Source of the DNA: Cordilura impudica
Lineage: Eukaryota > Arthropoda > Insecta > Diptera > Scathophagidae
NCBI GenBank assembly: GCA_963682025.1
Contig: OY821519.1
Coordinates: 95,222,585 to 95,286,584, forward strand
Direction: 5' to 3'
DNA length: 64,000 nt
The notes below the pieces were generated by a model, which worked only from the letters and a program-made list of their open reading frames with translations, did not search any database and was not told where the DNA came from. Shown here one piece after another: positions 45,292 to 55,718 of this stretch. The translations under genes and the position numbers were made by a program. Every line of letters begins with the position of its first letter. Position 1 is the first letter of the stretch.

Positions 45292-45631
45292 AATCAAATT
45301 TGAGAAAAATATATGCAATATTTTCGTTTTTGATAGGTTTAAGTGAATATTGGGAAGCAGCTGTATATGGGGGCTATGACTAAGAATTGTCCTATAAGGT
45401 TTATTTTTGGACTACTGATTAATAGATGTAATAAACACACACCAAAACCCAATTTGCTCTTGTGATAATTTGGATTTTATTGCAATTTTAGTCGATCTCA
45501 TAGGGGTCATTTGCATGTGAGTAGATCTGACGGACGGACGGACGGACATCGCCAAAATGACTCAGAAATTGATTCGGTATAATGAAGGATGGCACAAATT
45601 CGTTATACCCTGACTACATAGTGGGTATAAA
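45292..45631 (+). mobile_element. DINE-1-like element, copy F (5' truncated, internally deleted)
   Basis: From ATTTGAGAAAAATATATGCA to GTGGGTATAA; the part between AGATCTGA and CGGACGGACGG is deleted. Confidence 0.75.
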
Positions 45632-45776
45632 AACATAAAAGGTCATGAGAGAGTTTGTGGAGGTTTTACTATACTGACCTAGTACTTTCATCCTGACTTG
45701 GAATTTCTTATCCCCAAAATGGCTATTGCACAGTGTTATCAGTGAAAGTAAAACTTCTTGGAGCAACACAAATGAA

Positions 45777-46583
45777 AACAAGTAAGAAAATAATAGTCGG
45801 TCTAGTCCGACTATGCAATACCCTATACCATACGTTTAGAGACCCTTTCTCTCAGGCCCAACTAACTGGATATAGAAAATAAGCATAAACCAAATTTGAG
45901 TGGGATTTTTATTAATTTTTTAGCTGCAGATATGAAAGAGTTCATATCGGATGCTATATCTATATGGGGACTAGGCCCAAAAATGGACCGATCCTGACCA
46001 TGTTTGGTAAGGTCTCTTGTATTTTGCAAAAATATATACAAACAAAATTTGAGAAGAGTTAGTGCAATATTTTTGTTTTTTGATAGATTTAAGTGAAGAT
46101 CGGGGAGCAGCTCTATATGAAGCCTATGACTAAGAGTTGTCCCAGGGATCATTTTTGGACTACTGATTAGTTGATATAATACACACATACAAACCCAATT
46201 TGACTAAGATATACATATGTGATAATTTGGATCTTATGGCAATTTAAGTCGATTTCATAGGTGTCATTTTTATGGGGGCTAGGACTGAACATAGACTGAT
46301 TCTCACCAATTTCAATAGCGTTCATCCTATGGCTAACGGAAGCTTATATACCAAATTTCATCAAAATGTATTCGTATTTGCGACCTGCAGTTTGATTACA
46401 AACTTTACATGGACACACAGACGGACGGACGGACGGATGGACGGACTTCGTTAAATCGAATCAGATAGTGATTCTGATTCGATCGGTATAATAAAAGATG
46501 GGTATAGGTCAAATATTTTTGATAGTTACAAACAGCAGCACAAAGTCATTATACCCAAACCACATAGTGGTATTGGGTATAAT
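45777..46583 (+). mobile_element. DINE-1-like element, copy G
   Basis: Full length: ACAAGTAAGAAAATAATAG start, palindrome region GTCGGTCTAGTCCGAC, microsatellite GACGGACGGACGGATGG, end GTGGTATTGGGTATAATT. Confidence 0.85.
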
Positions 46584-48484
46584 TAATTGTAAGTCTCGAA
46601 GTTCTACAGCAACGATCTTTAGAAGACATAAATAAAATTATCAAATCAGAAATGACGTACTTTATAGTCATAACAAATACCAATTGACCTATAACTAATT
46701 TAGATTCTTACAACCAACAAGTGTCGAATCATAAATAGTGTTTTCGGCACATTATCAAATAATGAGAGCCTAAATACGGTATAGTTTTAGAGTGTTTTTC
46801 ATAAGTTTAATTAAATAAAAATAAACTTCAATAAAATATTTTGCAATAAATTTGAACTTGGTATCACTAAAGGTCAAAAGTGTGAATGATTGAATTTGTA
46901 AGCTTTCCATTCTAAATAAATGTCCTTTAATGATACGATCAGCTTACACTGTTGATTTAACAGTTATTGGCAAAATAATGGTCTTGACCATTTTTGATCC
47001 TCTAAGTCAAACCGCCCTGGCTTTACTCATTAACAATGTCCAGTATTTAATAGATCTTATTTTTATCATAATTTTACCCGATAATGTGCTGGGAAGCCAA
47101 GAAAATACCTGTAGCAGAAATAGGAAAAACCTTTTTGAAACCGAGATTGCATAACTAGAAAAAAATACTGGTCCTTTAAATATTTCTTTTGACACAATCA
47201 CTAAGTGTCCTGGCCAAGTGAGTCACTAATGCTTTGGCCGGCCACTGTACTCGTAGATACATGTCATGTTATTATATTTTGCTTTATTTCCCTTTCTCTT
47301 TTTTTAGTTCCTTTCGAATATACACAAGATGGTAAATGAAAAATCTAAACATTTTGTAATGTTTAAATGCATGTAGCAAAAACATAAATAAATTGTGGTA
47401 AGAATGCAATGTTATTTTGTAATGTTCAATTTTCACAGTTTCTAATGGTTGCAATTTGCAAACACAAGAATTCACTTTAAAAATTATTTGTAAATAGTTT
47501 TTTGATATTAGACAATAAAACTAATCTATATTTTATATATTTGAGGATTTGATATAAAGCTTTAGCAGTAATCTATTGATGGAGAATGGAATAAACAATC
47601 AACCGTCTTAATTGATTAATCATAATAAAATATTTGAAAATTGTAAATCATATTGTTGAATGGAAAGAAGAACAATTTTTCTAGATACAGTTTTGCTATT
47701 TATACCACTCTGTGGGCAGATTTTCTTCACTTACAACCTTATAATCAAAATTTCTTTTAAAGTTAAAGTACTCTAGATAGCAAAATTAGTTCAGTTTAGC
47801 AATCAATGTTCACAAATAAAAAAAAAAACTAATTCAATTGATGCATCTAAATTGAAAGCAGTATAAAATGCTTCGACACTAAATACTGGGGATTGCAACA
47901 ACAAACTATATTAGAACGACATATTTTAAGAAGAAAATATAAAATCAGATATTGTGGTGGATTGTTGGTTACTATGATAAAAATAATATAGTGTTTAAAA
48001 TTATTTTTCGGTTGTAACAAAAGAACTGCAAACTTTTTTATGTTTTGGTATTTTTGGCCAAAAGAAAAATTAAATTCTGTTATAACAAATCAATCTGGTG
48101 ATTGGGTTAAATACAATCGAATTTTTAATTTATTTTCCATTTTGGGAAAATTAATAAAAAAAATGAAAAACTATATCTGAAAATTTATTTAGTTTTAAAC
48201 ACTTAAATAAAATACATTAAAACAGATTCTATGATTGGGTAAGTTCCTTAGCATCTGGTCAGTTTTTTTTATTATTGTTGTTAGTATTATTACTTTTTTT
48301 TTTTTGTAAGAACAATTTAAAGCAATGTTACTTCACATTCTATAGAAATACAGCTTCTACAGTTTTGTTTGTATTTTCTAAGTATTACCAGAGAATTTAT
48401 ATTGCTAACGAATGTTGGTGCAAAAATTTGCAAATATACAATTTTTAAATCAATGTTAATTTACTAAGATTTACTTTTTTAGGA
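46584..48484. other. No recognisable gene
   Basis: 1.9 kb of AT-rich sequence. A 74-residue frame (46930-47154) and a short GC-richer patch with GGCCGGCC near 47240 were looked at; neither supports a gene. Confidence 0.45.
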
Positions 48485-48680
48485 TTTTTATTCTGTGTGG
48501 AGAGTGAATCCTTGCAATGAAAAGAGAAATTAAAGGGTATCCGCCCCACTCAATTCCACGAAATGAGCCATTTGTCCAAGTGTCAAAACCTTGTCGATTA
48601 TACCTGACACGGTGTTTTCTGCCATATTTCTTTGCGCGAAAGTATCGACCGTGCCTTACTCGCTAAAGAAGAAAAGAAAC
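48485..48680 (-). other. GC-richer island, possible exon remnant
   Basis: On the minus strand a polypyrimidine run ending TTCTTCTTTAG (48665-48683) could be a 3' splice site, followed by an open stretch of about 180 bp (RYFRAKKYGRKHRVRYNRQG in one frame; MAENTVSGIIDKVLTLGQMA in another). Two frames are open over most of it, so coding is unproven. I recognise neither product. Confidence 0.3.
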
Positions 48681-48819
48681 GTCAGGATTTTTATACCCGA
48701 ATGAAAAAATTACGACTTCGTATGAACTGTACTTTGTAGTCCGCTTTTGTACCATTATTTCCATTTCAATTTTCGAAAGGAAATACCTTTCAAAAATATT
48801 TTCGTTTCGAATCGAATTA

Positions 48820-48946
48820 CATAATAATGACTTTGAGCTGATGTTTGTAACTACCAAAAATGTTTGATACAGACACAACTTATATTATACCGATCGGCTC
48901 AGAATCACTTTCTGAGTCGATTTAGCGATGTCCGTCCGTCTGTGTT
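48820..48946 (-). mobile_element. DINE-1-like element, copy H (fragment)
   Basis: Only TAATGACTTTGAGCTGATG through ATACCGATCGGCTCAGAATC and GTCCGTCCGTCTGTG; it stops abruptly where a LINE tail begins. Confidence 0.75.
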
Positions 48947-49255
48947 ATTTATTTATTTATATGATTTCCCATACAACAAGATTTATAATCTTATAATTTA
49001 AGTATAGGAGTTTTACATTGAATTGAATTCGAAATTGGATTTCCATAATAATTAATGTATATATAAAAATATTAAATAATTTTAGAGCAAAACTAACAAA
49101 TAATTATAAAAAATATTACAAGTTTATACATATAAAAAGTTTTAACATATAAAAATAAATAAAAAGAATAATGAATAAAAATAAAAATAAAAAATTAAAA
49201 TAAAAAAAAACTAAAATAAAAATAGAATAAAAAATCAAAACAAAACATGAAAACA

Positions 49256-49696
49256 AATTTTTTATTAAAACTCTTTCTTTCCTTATGCATTTGAGCTTTG
49301 AATATCTCCGTGACTGTGAGTGAATGTGTGTGACTATCTTAAAATTTATCTTTGGCCCAAGTCTATGGACAAAGTTTCAGCTCGATCGGATGCGGGGAAA
49401 TGTGTTTTAAATCACTCCGTGACTGTGCGTGACTATGCGTGACTGTGCGTGACTTTGTCGAAGTTTATCTTTCTTTACAGCAACTATATCTACCAAGTTT
49501 CAGATCGATCGGATGAGGGGAAATGACATTTAGATCACTCCGTGACTGTGTGAGCCCACGCGTAACTGTGCGTGACTACCTTGAAATTAATCAGTTACAA
49601 CAAGACCATGGGTCAAGTTTCAGATCAATTGGATAAGGGGGAATGGGGTTGCCCCACGACAGACAGAGAGATTGAGTTAAAAGAAAAAGTTTAAAA
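49256..49696. mobile_element. TIR element with internal tandem repeats, copy 2
   Basis: Ends TTATTAAAACTCTTTCTTTC and AAAGAAAAAGTTTAAAAAAT; three internal units (against about five in copy 1). Inserted in the 3' region of the LINE. Confidence 0.75.
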
Positions 49697-50158
49697 AATA
49701 ATAAAAAGAGGGAAACCCCGGAAAAAAATAAGTGTAAAAATGTAATAGTTAAGATATGTTTTTGCAAGCAAAATTCGAATGTTACGGGGGATTATATGTT
49801 GCGTATTCCATAAAGTTGCAAGCATTGAGTAAGTTTTCCCAGCAGCAGTCGTAATATGATTAGACCAAGTAAGTTTTTCATTGAAATTAATACCTAGATT
49901 CATAGCTGTTGAAACGATTTCAATTTTCTGGTTGTTTAACATAATTAGGGGTTCAAAAGGCAGTGTCGTTATTCTTCTTCAGACACTTTGACTTAGAGGA
50001 ATTGATGCATAAACCATTTGCACTTGTCCATTTATAAATCTTAAATCTCGTTCAAAAACTTTAGATAGATAAGGTAGTACGGCAATTGGACGATAATCGT
50101 TGGTAGATTTTGGGGTGGGTATGATTTTTGCGCAATTCCAACTTTGTGGGTAAATACT

Positions 50159-50969
50159 TTTTATACCCTATACCACTATGTGGTTTAGGTATAATGACTT
50201 TGTGCTGCTGTTTGTAACTACCAAAAATATTTGACCTAGACCCATCTTTTATTATACCGATCGGCTCAGAATCACTTTCTGAGTCGATTTAGCGATGTCC
50301 GTCCGTCCGACCGTCCGTCCTTCCGTTTGTCCGTCTGTGTGTCCATATAAACTTTTTAATCGAATTACAGGTCGCAAATATGAATATATTTTGATGAAAT
50401 TTGGTGTATAAGCTTTTATCGGCCATGGGATGAACGCTGTTGGAATTGGTGAAAATCAAGCCATGTTCAGACCTAGTCCCCATACAAATCACACCTATGA
50501 AATCACATAAATTGCCATAAGATCCAAATAATCACATAGATCTTAGTCAAATCGGGTTTGTATGTGTTTATTGTTTCCATTAATTAGTAGTCCAAAAAAA
50601 TCCCTATAGGACAATTCTTAGTCATAGGCCCCATATAGAGCTGATTCCCGATCTTCACATAAATCTATCAAAAAACAAAAATATTGCACAGATTTTCTCA
50701 AATTTGGTTGTGTATATTTTTTCAAAATATAAGTGACTTTGCCAAATATGGTCAGGATTGGTCAATTTTTCGACCTAGTCCCCATATAAATATAACACCC
50801 GATATGAACTTTTTCATATCTGCAGCCAAAAAATTAATAACAATGGCACTCAAATTTGGTTTATGCTTATTTTCTATATCCAATTAGTTGGACCGAAGAG
50901 ATAGGGTCTCTAAACCATGGTATAGGGTATCGTATAGTCGGTCTAGACCAACTATAATTCTTACTTGTT
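50159..50969 (-). mobile_element. DINE-1-like element, copy I
   Basis: Full length, minus orientation, from TTATACCCTATACCACTATG to CAACTATAATTCTTACTTGT. Inside the LINE RT region. Confidence 0.85.
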
Positions 50970-51069
50970 GTAATTATATTATTAAATATATACGTTATAA
51001 ATGGCAGAATATACAGTAAAACAATTTTTAAAAATTTAGGATGAATGTTATCAAGCCCAACAGCATTAA

Positions 51070-51362
51070 GGCCTAGTTAGCCACACGTTGTTAAAATGTA
51101 TCTGTACCGTAAATGTAACGTTGGCATTTGGTGCAATTATAGAACGTACAAAACGAACCAGCATGTTGCTGTGTAAAATTAACCAAACTTTATCAGCTGT
51201 TCACAAATGTCACGTACAAACGTAGCAAAAATCTATTTTCAACAGATTGGGACGTTCCGGTTACGTGACAGTTGAGTTCGGTAACTGCTCTAAATGCTTT
51301 TTCATGTAACAGAAAAAAACAGCTGACACGTTTAGTTAAGGTTACGTGTGGCTAACTAGGTC
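51070..51362. mobile_element. MITE with CCTAGTTAGCCACACGT ends, copy 2
   Basis: Same ends and nearly the same interior as 25467-25756. It splits the LINE frame at IKS/NAVGLD, so the site before insertion can be inferred as AAATCGAATGCTG. Confidence 0.85.
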
Positions 51363-51594
51363 TTTCGATTTAATTGCTTGACAGCTTGAAAATACATCTT
51401 CTTGGTGTATACAACTAAAACAGAAAGAGTTGTATTGAGGGTCTATATTTGGGATATTCGTGAAAAACTCATTCATTTTATCTACATCTATTTCATTAGA
51501 CACTAATGCCGATGATTTCCCTATCCCAATTACTCGTATATATCTCCCAGTTTTCTTACTTGCTCTTATTATAATTTTCTTAGGCTTAATAAAA

Positions 51595-51848
51595 TGGTAA
51601 GAAAATTATAGTCGGTCTAGGCCGAACAGTATGGACTGACGGTCTAGGCCGACTATAATTTAATTACAAGGTTTACAGGGACACACAGACAGACAGATGG
51701 ACGGACGGACACCGCTAAGTCGACTCAAAAAGTGGTTCTGTGTCGATCGGTATAATTAAAGATAGATCTGGGTCAAATATTTTAGGTAATTACAATTATC
51801 AGCACAAATTCATTATATCTTGGCCATATAGTGGTATAGGGCATAAAA
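51595..51848 (+). mobile_element. DINE-1-like element, copy J (large internal deletion)
   Basis: Has the start (GGTAAGAAAATTATAGTCGG, with a rearranged palindrome block) joined near 51660 to TTACAAGGTTTACAGGGACA, microsatellite, and end GTGGTATAGGGCATAA. Confidence 0.8.
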
Positions 51849-51894
51849 GTAAGCCTTTTGTGCTCTATCCAAAATGTAATCAACCTTATATATT

Positions 51895-52265
51895 AAAAAT
51901 ATGGAGTTTTGTATGTTTGTTTGTGATTTATAGGAGACTACTGCATATCCGGAAGGAAATATAATTGAAAAATGGAAAAGAAATGCGTGGGATCAGATCA
52001 GAGGGCGTGTCACCCCCATACAAAGTAAATAAATAAATAAAATAAATAAAAATATATCTGCAGTACTGTAATTTCAAAAGCATTTGGACTTTGTGTGAGT
52101 TCATAAATTATTAATGTGAATAGTCGGACAAAAAATGAGCGGAATCGGACCAATGGGCATGACACCTCCTATACAAAAAAATATGAAGTACTACGAAAAT
52201 GACAGTCTTTAAACGTTTGACAAGTACATTAATTACCAATGTGAGTAGTCGTGGAAAATACGAGC
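51895..52265 (+). repeat. Helitron-like family B copy, decayed
   Basis: A 5' part like TTATATATTAAAAATATGG...TGTTTGTTTGTG, then modules GGGCGTGTCACCCCCATAC and ATTAATGTGAATAGTCGGAC. It runs into a simple array at 52266. Confidence 0.5.
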
Positions 52266-52655
52266 GGAATCGCCAAAATTAGAATCGAGAAAACCGAAAA
52301 TCGCGAAAGAAACAAAAATCGCCAAAATGAGATATCACAAATTAACAAAAAATCGTCAAAGTCAAAAATCACCAAAACCGAAAATCGCGCATAACAAAAA
52401 TCGCCAAAAAAAAAAAAAATTACCAGAACCGAAAATCGCGAATAAAAATAACACAAAAAATTAAAAATCGCCAAAATCAAAAACCACAAAAAAAGAAAAA
52501 ACGTCAAAAACAAAAATAGCCAAAAGCGAAAATTACGAATAACAAGAACTGCAAAAATCAAAAAAAAACCCCAAAATTAAAATCGCAAAAACAGAAATCG
52601 CCAAATTCAAAAATCGCAAAAAATAATAATCGGAAAATTCAAAAATTGCCAGAAA
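52266..52655. repeat. Degenerate CAAAAATCGCCAAAA array
   Basis: About 390 bp of short imperfect units such as CCGAAAATCGCGAA and AAAATCGCCAAAATC. The long minus-strand frame across it, rich in Phe, Leu and Ile, is a translation of this array, not a protein. Confidence 0.8.
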
Positions 52656-53876
52656 TAAATAAAATAATTTTCTACAAAATGTATTCCCAGTTTTTTATTT
52701 CGTTACGATGGGTGTAGCGGAGCGCATCGGATTACAGCTATAAAAATTAAACCATTCTTGAAAAATTAATCCTAGATATTTAAATATATCAAAATAGGAA
52801 ACTAATTCATATATTATACACAGAATGAATGTGCATCCTTAAAAATTTTAATTTAATATTGTAATATGTGAAAAAATTGTGGTAATTCAACAGTGTAAGA
52901 ATTTATCAATATATTTGCCGTTTAATTTTCGGATGGGAAACAGCAATTAAAATGTTATCCTCATATAAAAATATAATATTTTCTCCCTCAGGATAACCAG
53001 GGATTTGTGCTAAATAAATATTGAGAAGTTACACATCTCTATTAACAGAATTAAAATTGTCGAAATTTACATAAAAAGTTCTACTATGTAGATAAGTAAT
53101 GAAAAATAACTCTGCTAACAATTTAATTAAACCTAAAAGTTTTAAGCATCTTCCTGCCATGACAAAAGCATTCTCAATATATAAAATAAGAATTATTGAA
53201 GCACTTATATTATTAAGATAAGTAGAAATAATCAGAGAGAGTTATAAGACCATATACAGTGGAATTTTATTTAAAATAAATTTTTAAATGATTATCATAA
53301 TTGTTATAATTATCATGTAGCCGTTCAATTAAAAACCATTTTCATTGTTAAAGTAACGGTAATGCCTAAACATTCACTTTGCATTTACATCAATCAAATA
53401 TCAATGAAAAGTATTTTTTCTAATGAATTAATCCCTTGTATGCGGCCCAGCCTAATGTTTTTGCCAATGTACCAACGGTAGAAATGATTTAAATCTGTGT
53501 GCAGGTATTTGAAAGGTAGGCAGTATATTTGAACATGGTCTAAATTGTTATTTTTCTATTTGTTGTTTAATTTTAAAACCTCAAATAGAATTTTCTTTTT
53601 GTTAAATACTCGCACAGAAAGAATTTTTTATTTTTTTATTTATTAAGGAAATTACTCAAGTTTGGAATTAAATGAAATTGTAAAGTCAATTGCAAAGTTG
53701 GATATCGATAACGGTAAAATACATTAAACGATAGCAATTTAAATTTTCGTTATAGTTATTCAATTGTGATATTTAGTATCAAAACGCCACTTATTAATAT
53801 TTACATTATAGCCGCTATAATACGAATACGCATAACTATTTTTACTATGACTTATAGAATAACTAAGGTTCGCAAA
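52656..53876. other. No recognisable gene
   Basis: AT-rich, no supported feature in 1.2 kb. Confidence 0.45.
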
Positions 53877-53879
53877 TAA

Positions 53880-55715
53880 CGCTGTGGAACAAATTCAGGT
53901 TAGCAAAAGTTAGGTCGATTCTGAAAGTGAGGGGTGAAAATAGAGGCTAAATTAGAAGACCGCATCGCGGCGTTTGTTTATGTTAGCTCGAATTTTTTTT
54001 TTAATCGACCTTCGAACTTTGCAGTCAAATGCCGATTTTCAGCATATTGTTTATATGGTTTTTTTGGCTATAATTCGTCCACTAATTTATATTTTTTCAA
54101 TCTGTAAAAGCCAAATTATTGCTAGAGACCTGTGCAACAATTAAATTTTTTTTAAAAATTGAATTAGAAAATTTTTGTGGTGCTTATGAAGCAAAATGTT
54201 GGAAAAATTATTTTTTTCATGCTTTTTGAAAATATTTTCCACAAAACTAAGTCTTATTTGCTTTCTGTTTGATCTGTAATATGCTTATCAGTTTCATCAA
54301 TAAATTTCATTTGAAAAGAAAATGGTCTTAGTCGATAATTTGCGTTAAAAATCCCAAAACCATTAAATAAATAGCGATTTAGGTAGAAGTAATTAAAAAG
54401 TGAAGTTCCAAGAATTAGGAATTAGTAAAACAACTTTTTTGTTTTCAACCACCGCACAGGCAGCGATTTTTTTTTTATTTCGTACAAGCGAACTAATTTC
54501 AATTTCCAGCATAGTCGCATTGGACGGAAATGGCCTAAAGACAATAGGCTACACGAAAGTCTTGTGCCTGAAATGAAAATTTTGTAGCCGTTGCTCCACA
54601 TTAAACTTGGCATTGCTGAAAATTTTTTGAAATGTATCGCAAAAAGGCCAGCAGTATTCAACCGCTTAAAAGACATTTCCCCAAGACTAAGTAACGCCAA
54701 AATTCAGGAAGGGGTTGTTAATGGTCCCGACATGCGGAAACTAATGAGTCGTTAAGATTTTGACCAAGTTCTGACAGACCGAGAATTAAATGCATGGCTC
54801 GCATTGAAAGCAGTCATTAAAGGACTTTTGGGTAAAGAACGCAAAGAGGAAAGAAATCTCCAGATGCAATACTCGCTGAAATTTGTTGGTGGTATAAAAA
54901 CACCTTTGAAGAAGAGGAAGAGGAGGAAAAAGAGGAAGAGGGGAAGACAAAGCTGAAATTCCAGAATATCTGTTGGACAAAATTATCGACCTTTCTGATG
55001 ATGATGACGATGACCAAGATATTAGAGAGAGCAGTGATGTTGATCCACAGCCGCCTGCTAAACGGAAACTGGCCAAATCATTAATTTAATTTATTTAATT
55101 TTTTTACTTAAAACCATGAAACTAACATTTCAAAAATATATATTTTTCCATATTTTTATAATTTCTTTTTCAATGTTTCTTCAAAACCAACACTGAACAA
55201 CTTTGGTACATTAAAAATGAGAAGTAAATTAATATTAAGCTGGAAAACGTAAGTTTTGTATTATGATTGTTTTCTTTTCAAATGAAATTTATTTTAGAAA
55301 CTGAGAAGCATATTATAGATCAAACAGAAAGCAAAAAAGATTTAGTTTTCTGGAAAATATTTTCATAAAGCATGAAAAAAAAAATAATTTTTTTAACATT
55401 TTGCTTCATAAGCACCACAAAAATTTTCTAAATCAATTTTTTTTAAAATTTTAATTATTGCACAGGTCTCTAGCAATAATTTGGCTTTTACAGATTGAAA
55501 AAATATCAATTAGTCGACGAGTTATAGCCAAAAAACCATATAAACAATATGCTGAAAATCGGCATTTGACTGCAAAGTTCGAAGGTCGATTAAAAAAAAA
55601 ATTAGAACTAACATAAACAAACGCCGCGATAAGGGTCTTCTAATTTAGCCTCTATTTTCACCCCTCACTCTCAGAATCGACCTAACTTTTGCTAACCTGA
55701 ATTTATTCCACAGTG
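53880..55715 (+). mobile_element. DNA transposon with ~450-bp inverted ends, CACTG type
   Basis: 1836 bp. Termini CGCTGTGGAACAAATTCAGG (left) and, inverted, CACTGTGGAATAAATTCAGG (right); the arms are inverses over about 450 bp (to 54330 and from 55260). Flanked by TAA at 53877-53879 and 55716-55718. CACTG ends with a 3-bp duplication resemble the CACTA/EnSpm (CMC) group, which I infer only from the ends. The centre holds the gene remnant at 54570-55088. Confidence 0.75.
54570..55088 (+). pseudogene. Transposon protein remnant, family not named
   Basis: Reads PLLHIKLGIAENFLKCIAKR, FNRLKDISPRLSNAKIQEGV, VNGPDMRKLMS, a stop, DFDQVLTDRELNAWLALKAV, IKGLLGKERKEE, then after a deletion and frameshift AILAEICWWYKNTFEEEEEE and the acidic tail EYLLDKIIDLSDDDDDDQD...PPAKRKLAKSLI. 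I recall a common unnamed arthropod protein with PPLHIKLGLMKNF...GPQIRKLM...AW.SFK.VV..FLGN...DYCW in the same order. The part between FLGN and DYCW is missing, so this is an internally deleted copy. Confidence 0.6.
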
Positions 55716-55718
55716 TAA

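Larger units (their letters stand above)
48947..51594 (-). pseudogene. CR1-like LINE on the minus strand, three nested insertions
   Basis: Read right to left: linker (VDKMNEFF, QAIKS near 51365-51520); AVGLDNIHPKFLKIVL near 51000-51065; then, after a DINE-like insert, AKIIPTPKSTNDYRPIAVLP and YLSKVFERDLRF (RT start) at 50035-50135; a deletion; ILNNQKIEIVSTAMNLGINF, TWSNHITTAAGKTYSMLATL (49745-49945); a 3' region; and a (TAAA)n tail at 48947-48960. The protein end matches the LINE fragment at 2868-3581. Inserted later: a tandem TIR element at 49256-49696, DINE-like copy I at 50159-50969, a MITE at 51070-51362. The MITE breaks IKSNAVGLD. Confidence 0.75.

Noticed and set aside
52229..52561. A 110-residue membrane-like protein on the minus strand
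   Set aside because: It is the translation of a degenerate AAAATCGCC array; the hydrophobic character comes from the T-rich complement.
53880..55715. Transib or RAG-type ends because CACTGTG fits CACWRTG
   Set aside because: The flanks show a 3-bp TAA duplication, not the 5-bp GC-rich one of Transib, and the internal protein has no Transib motifs.
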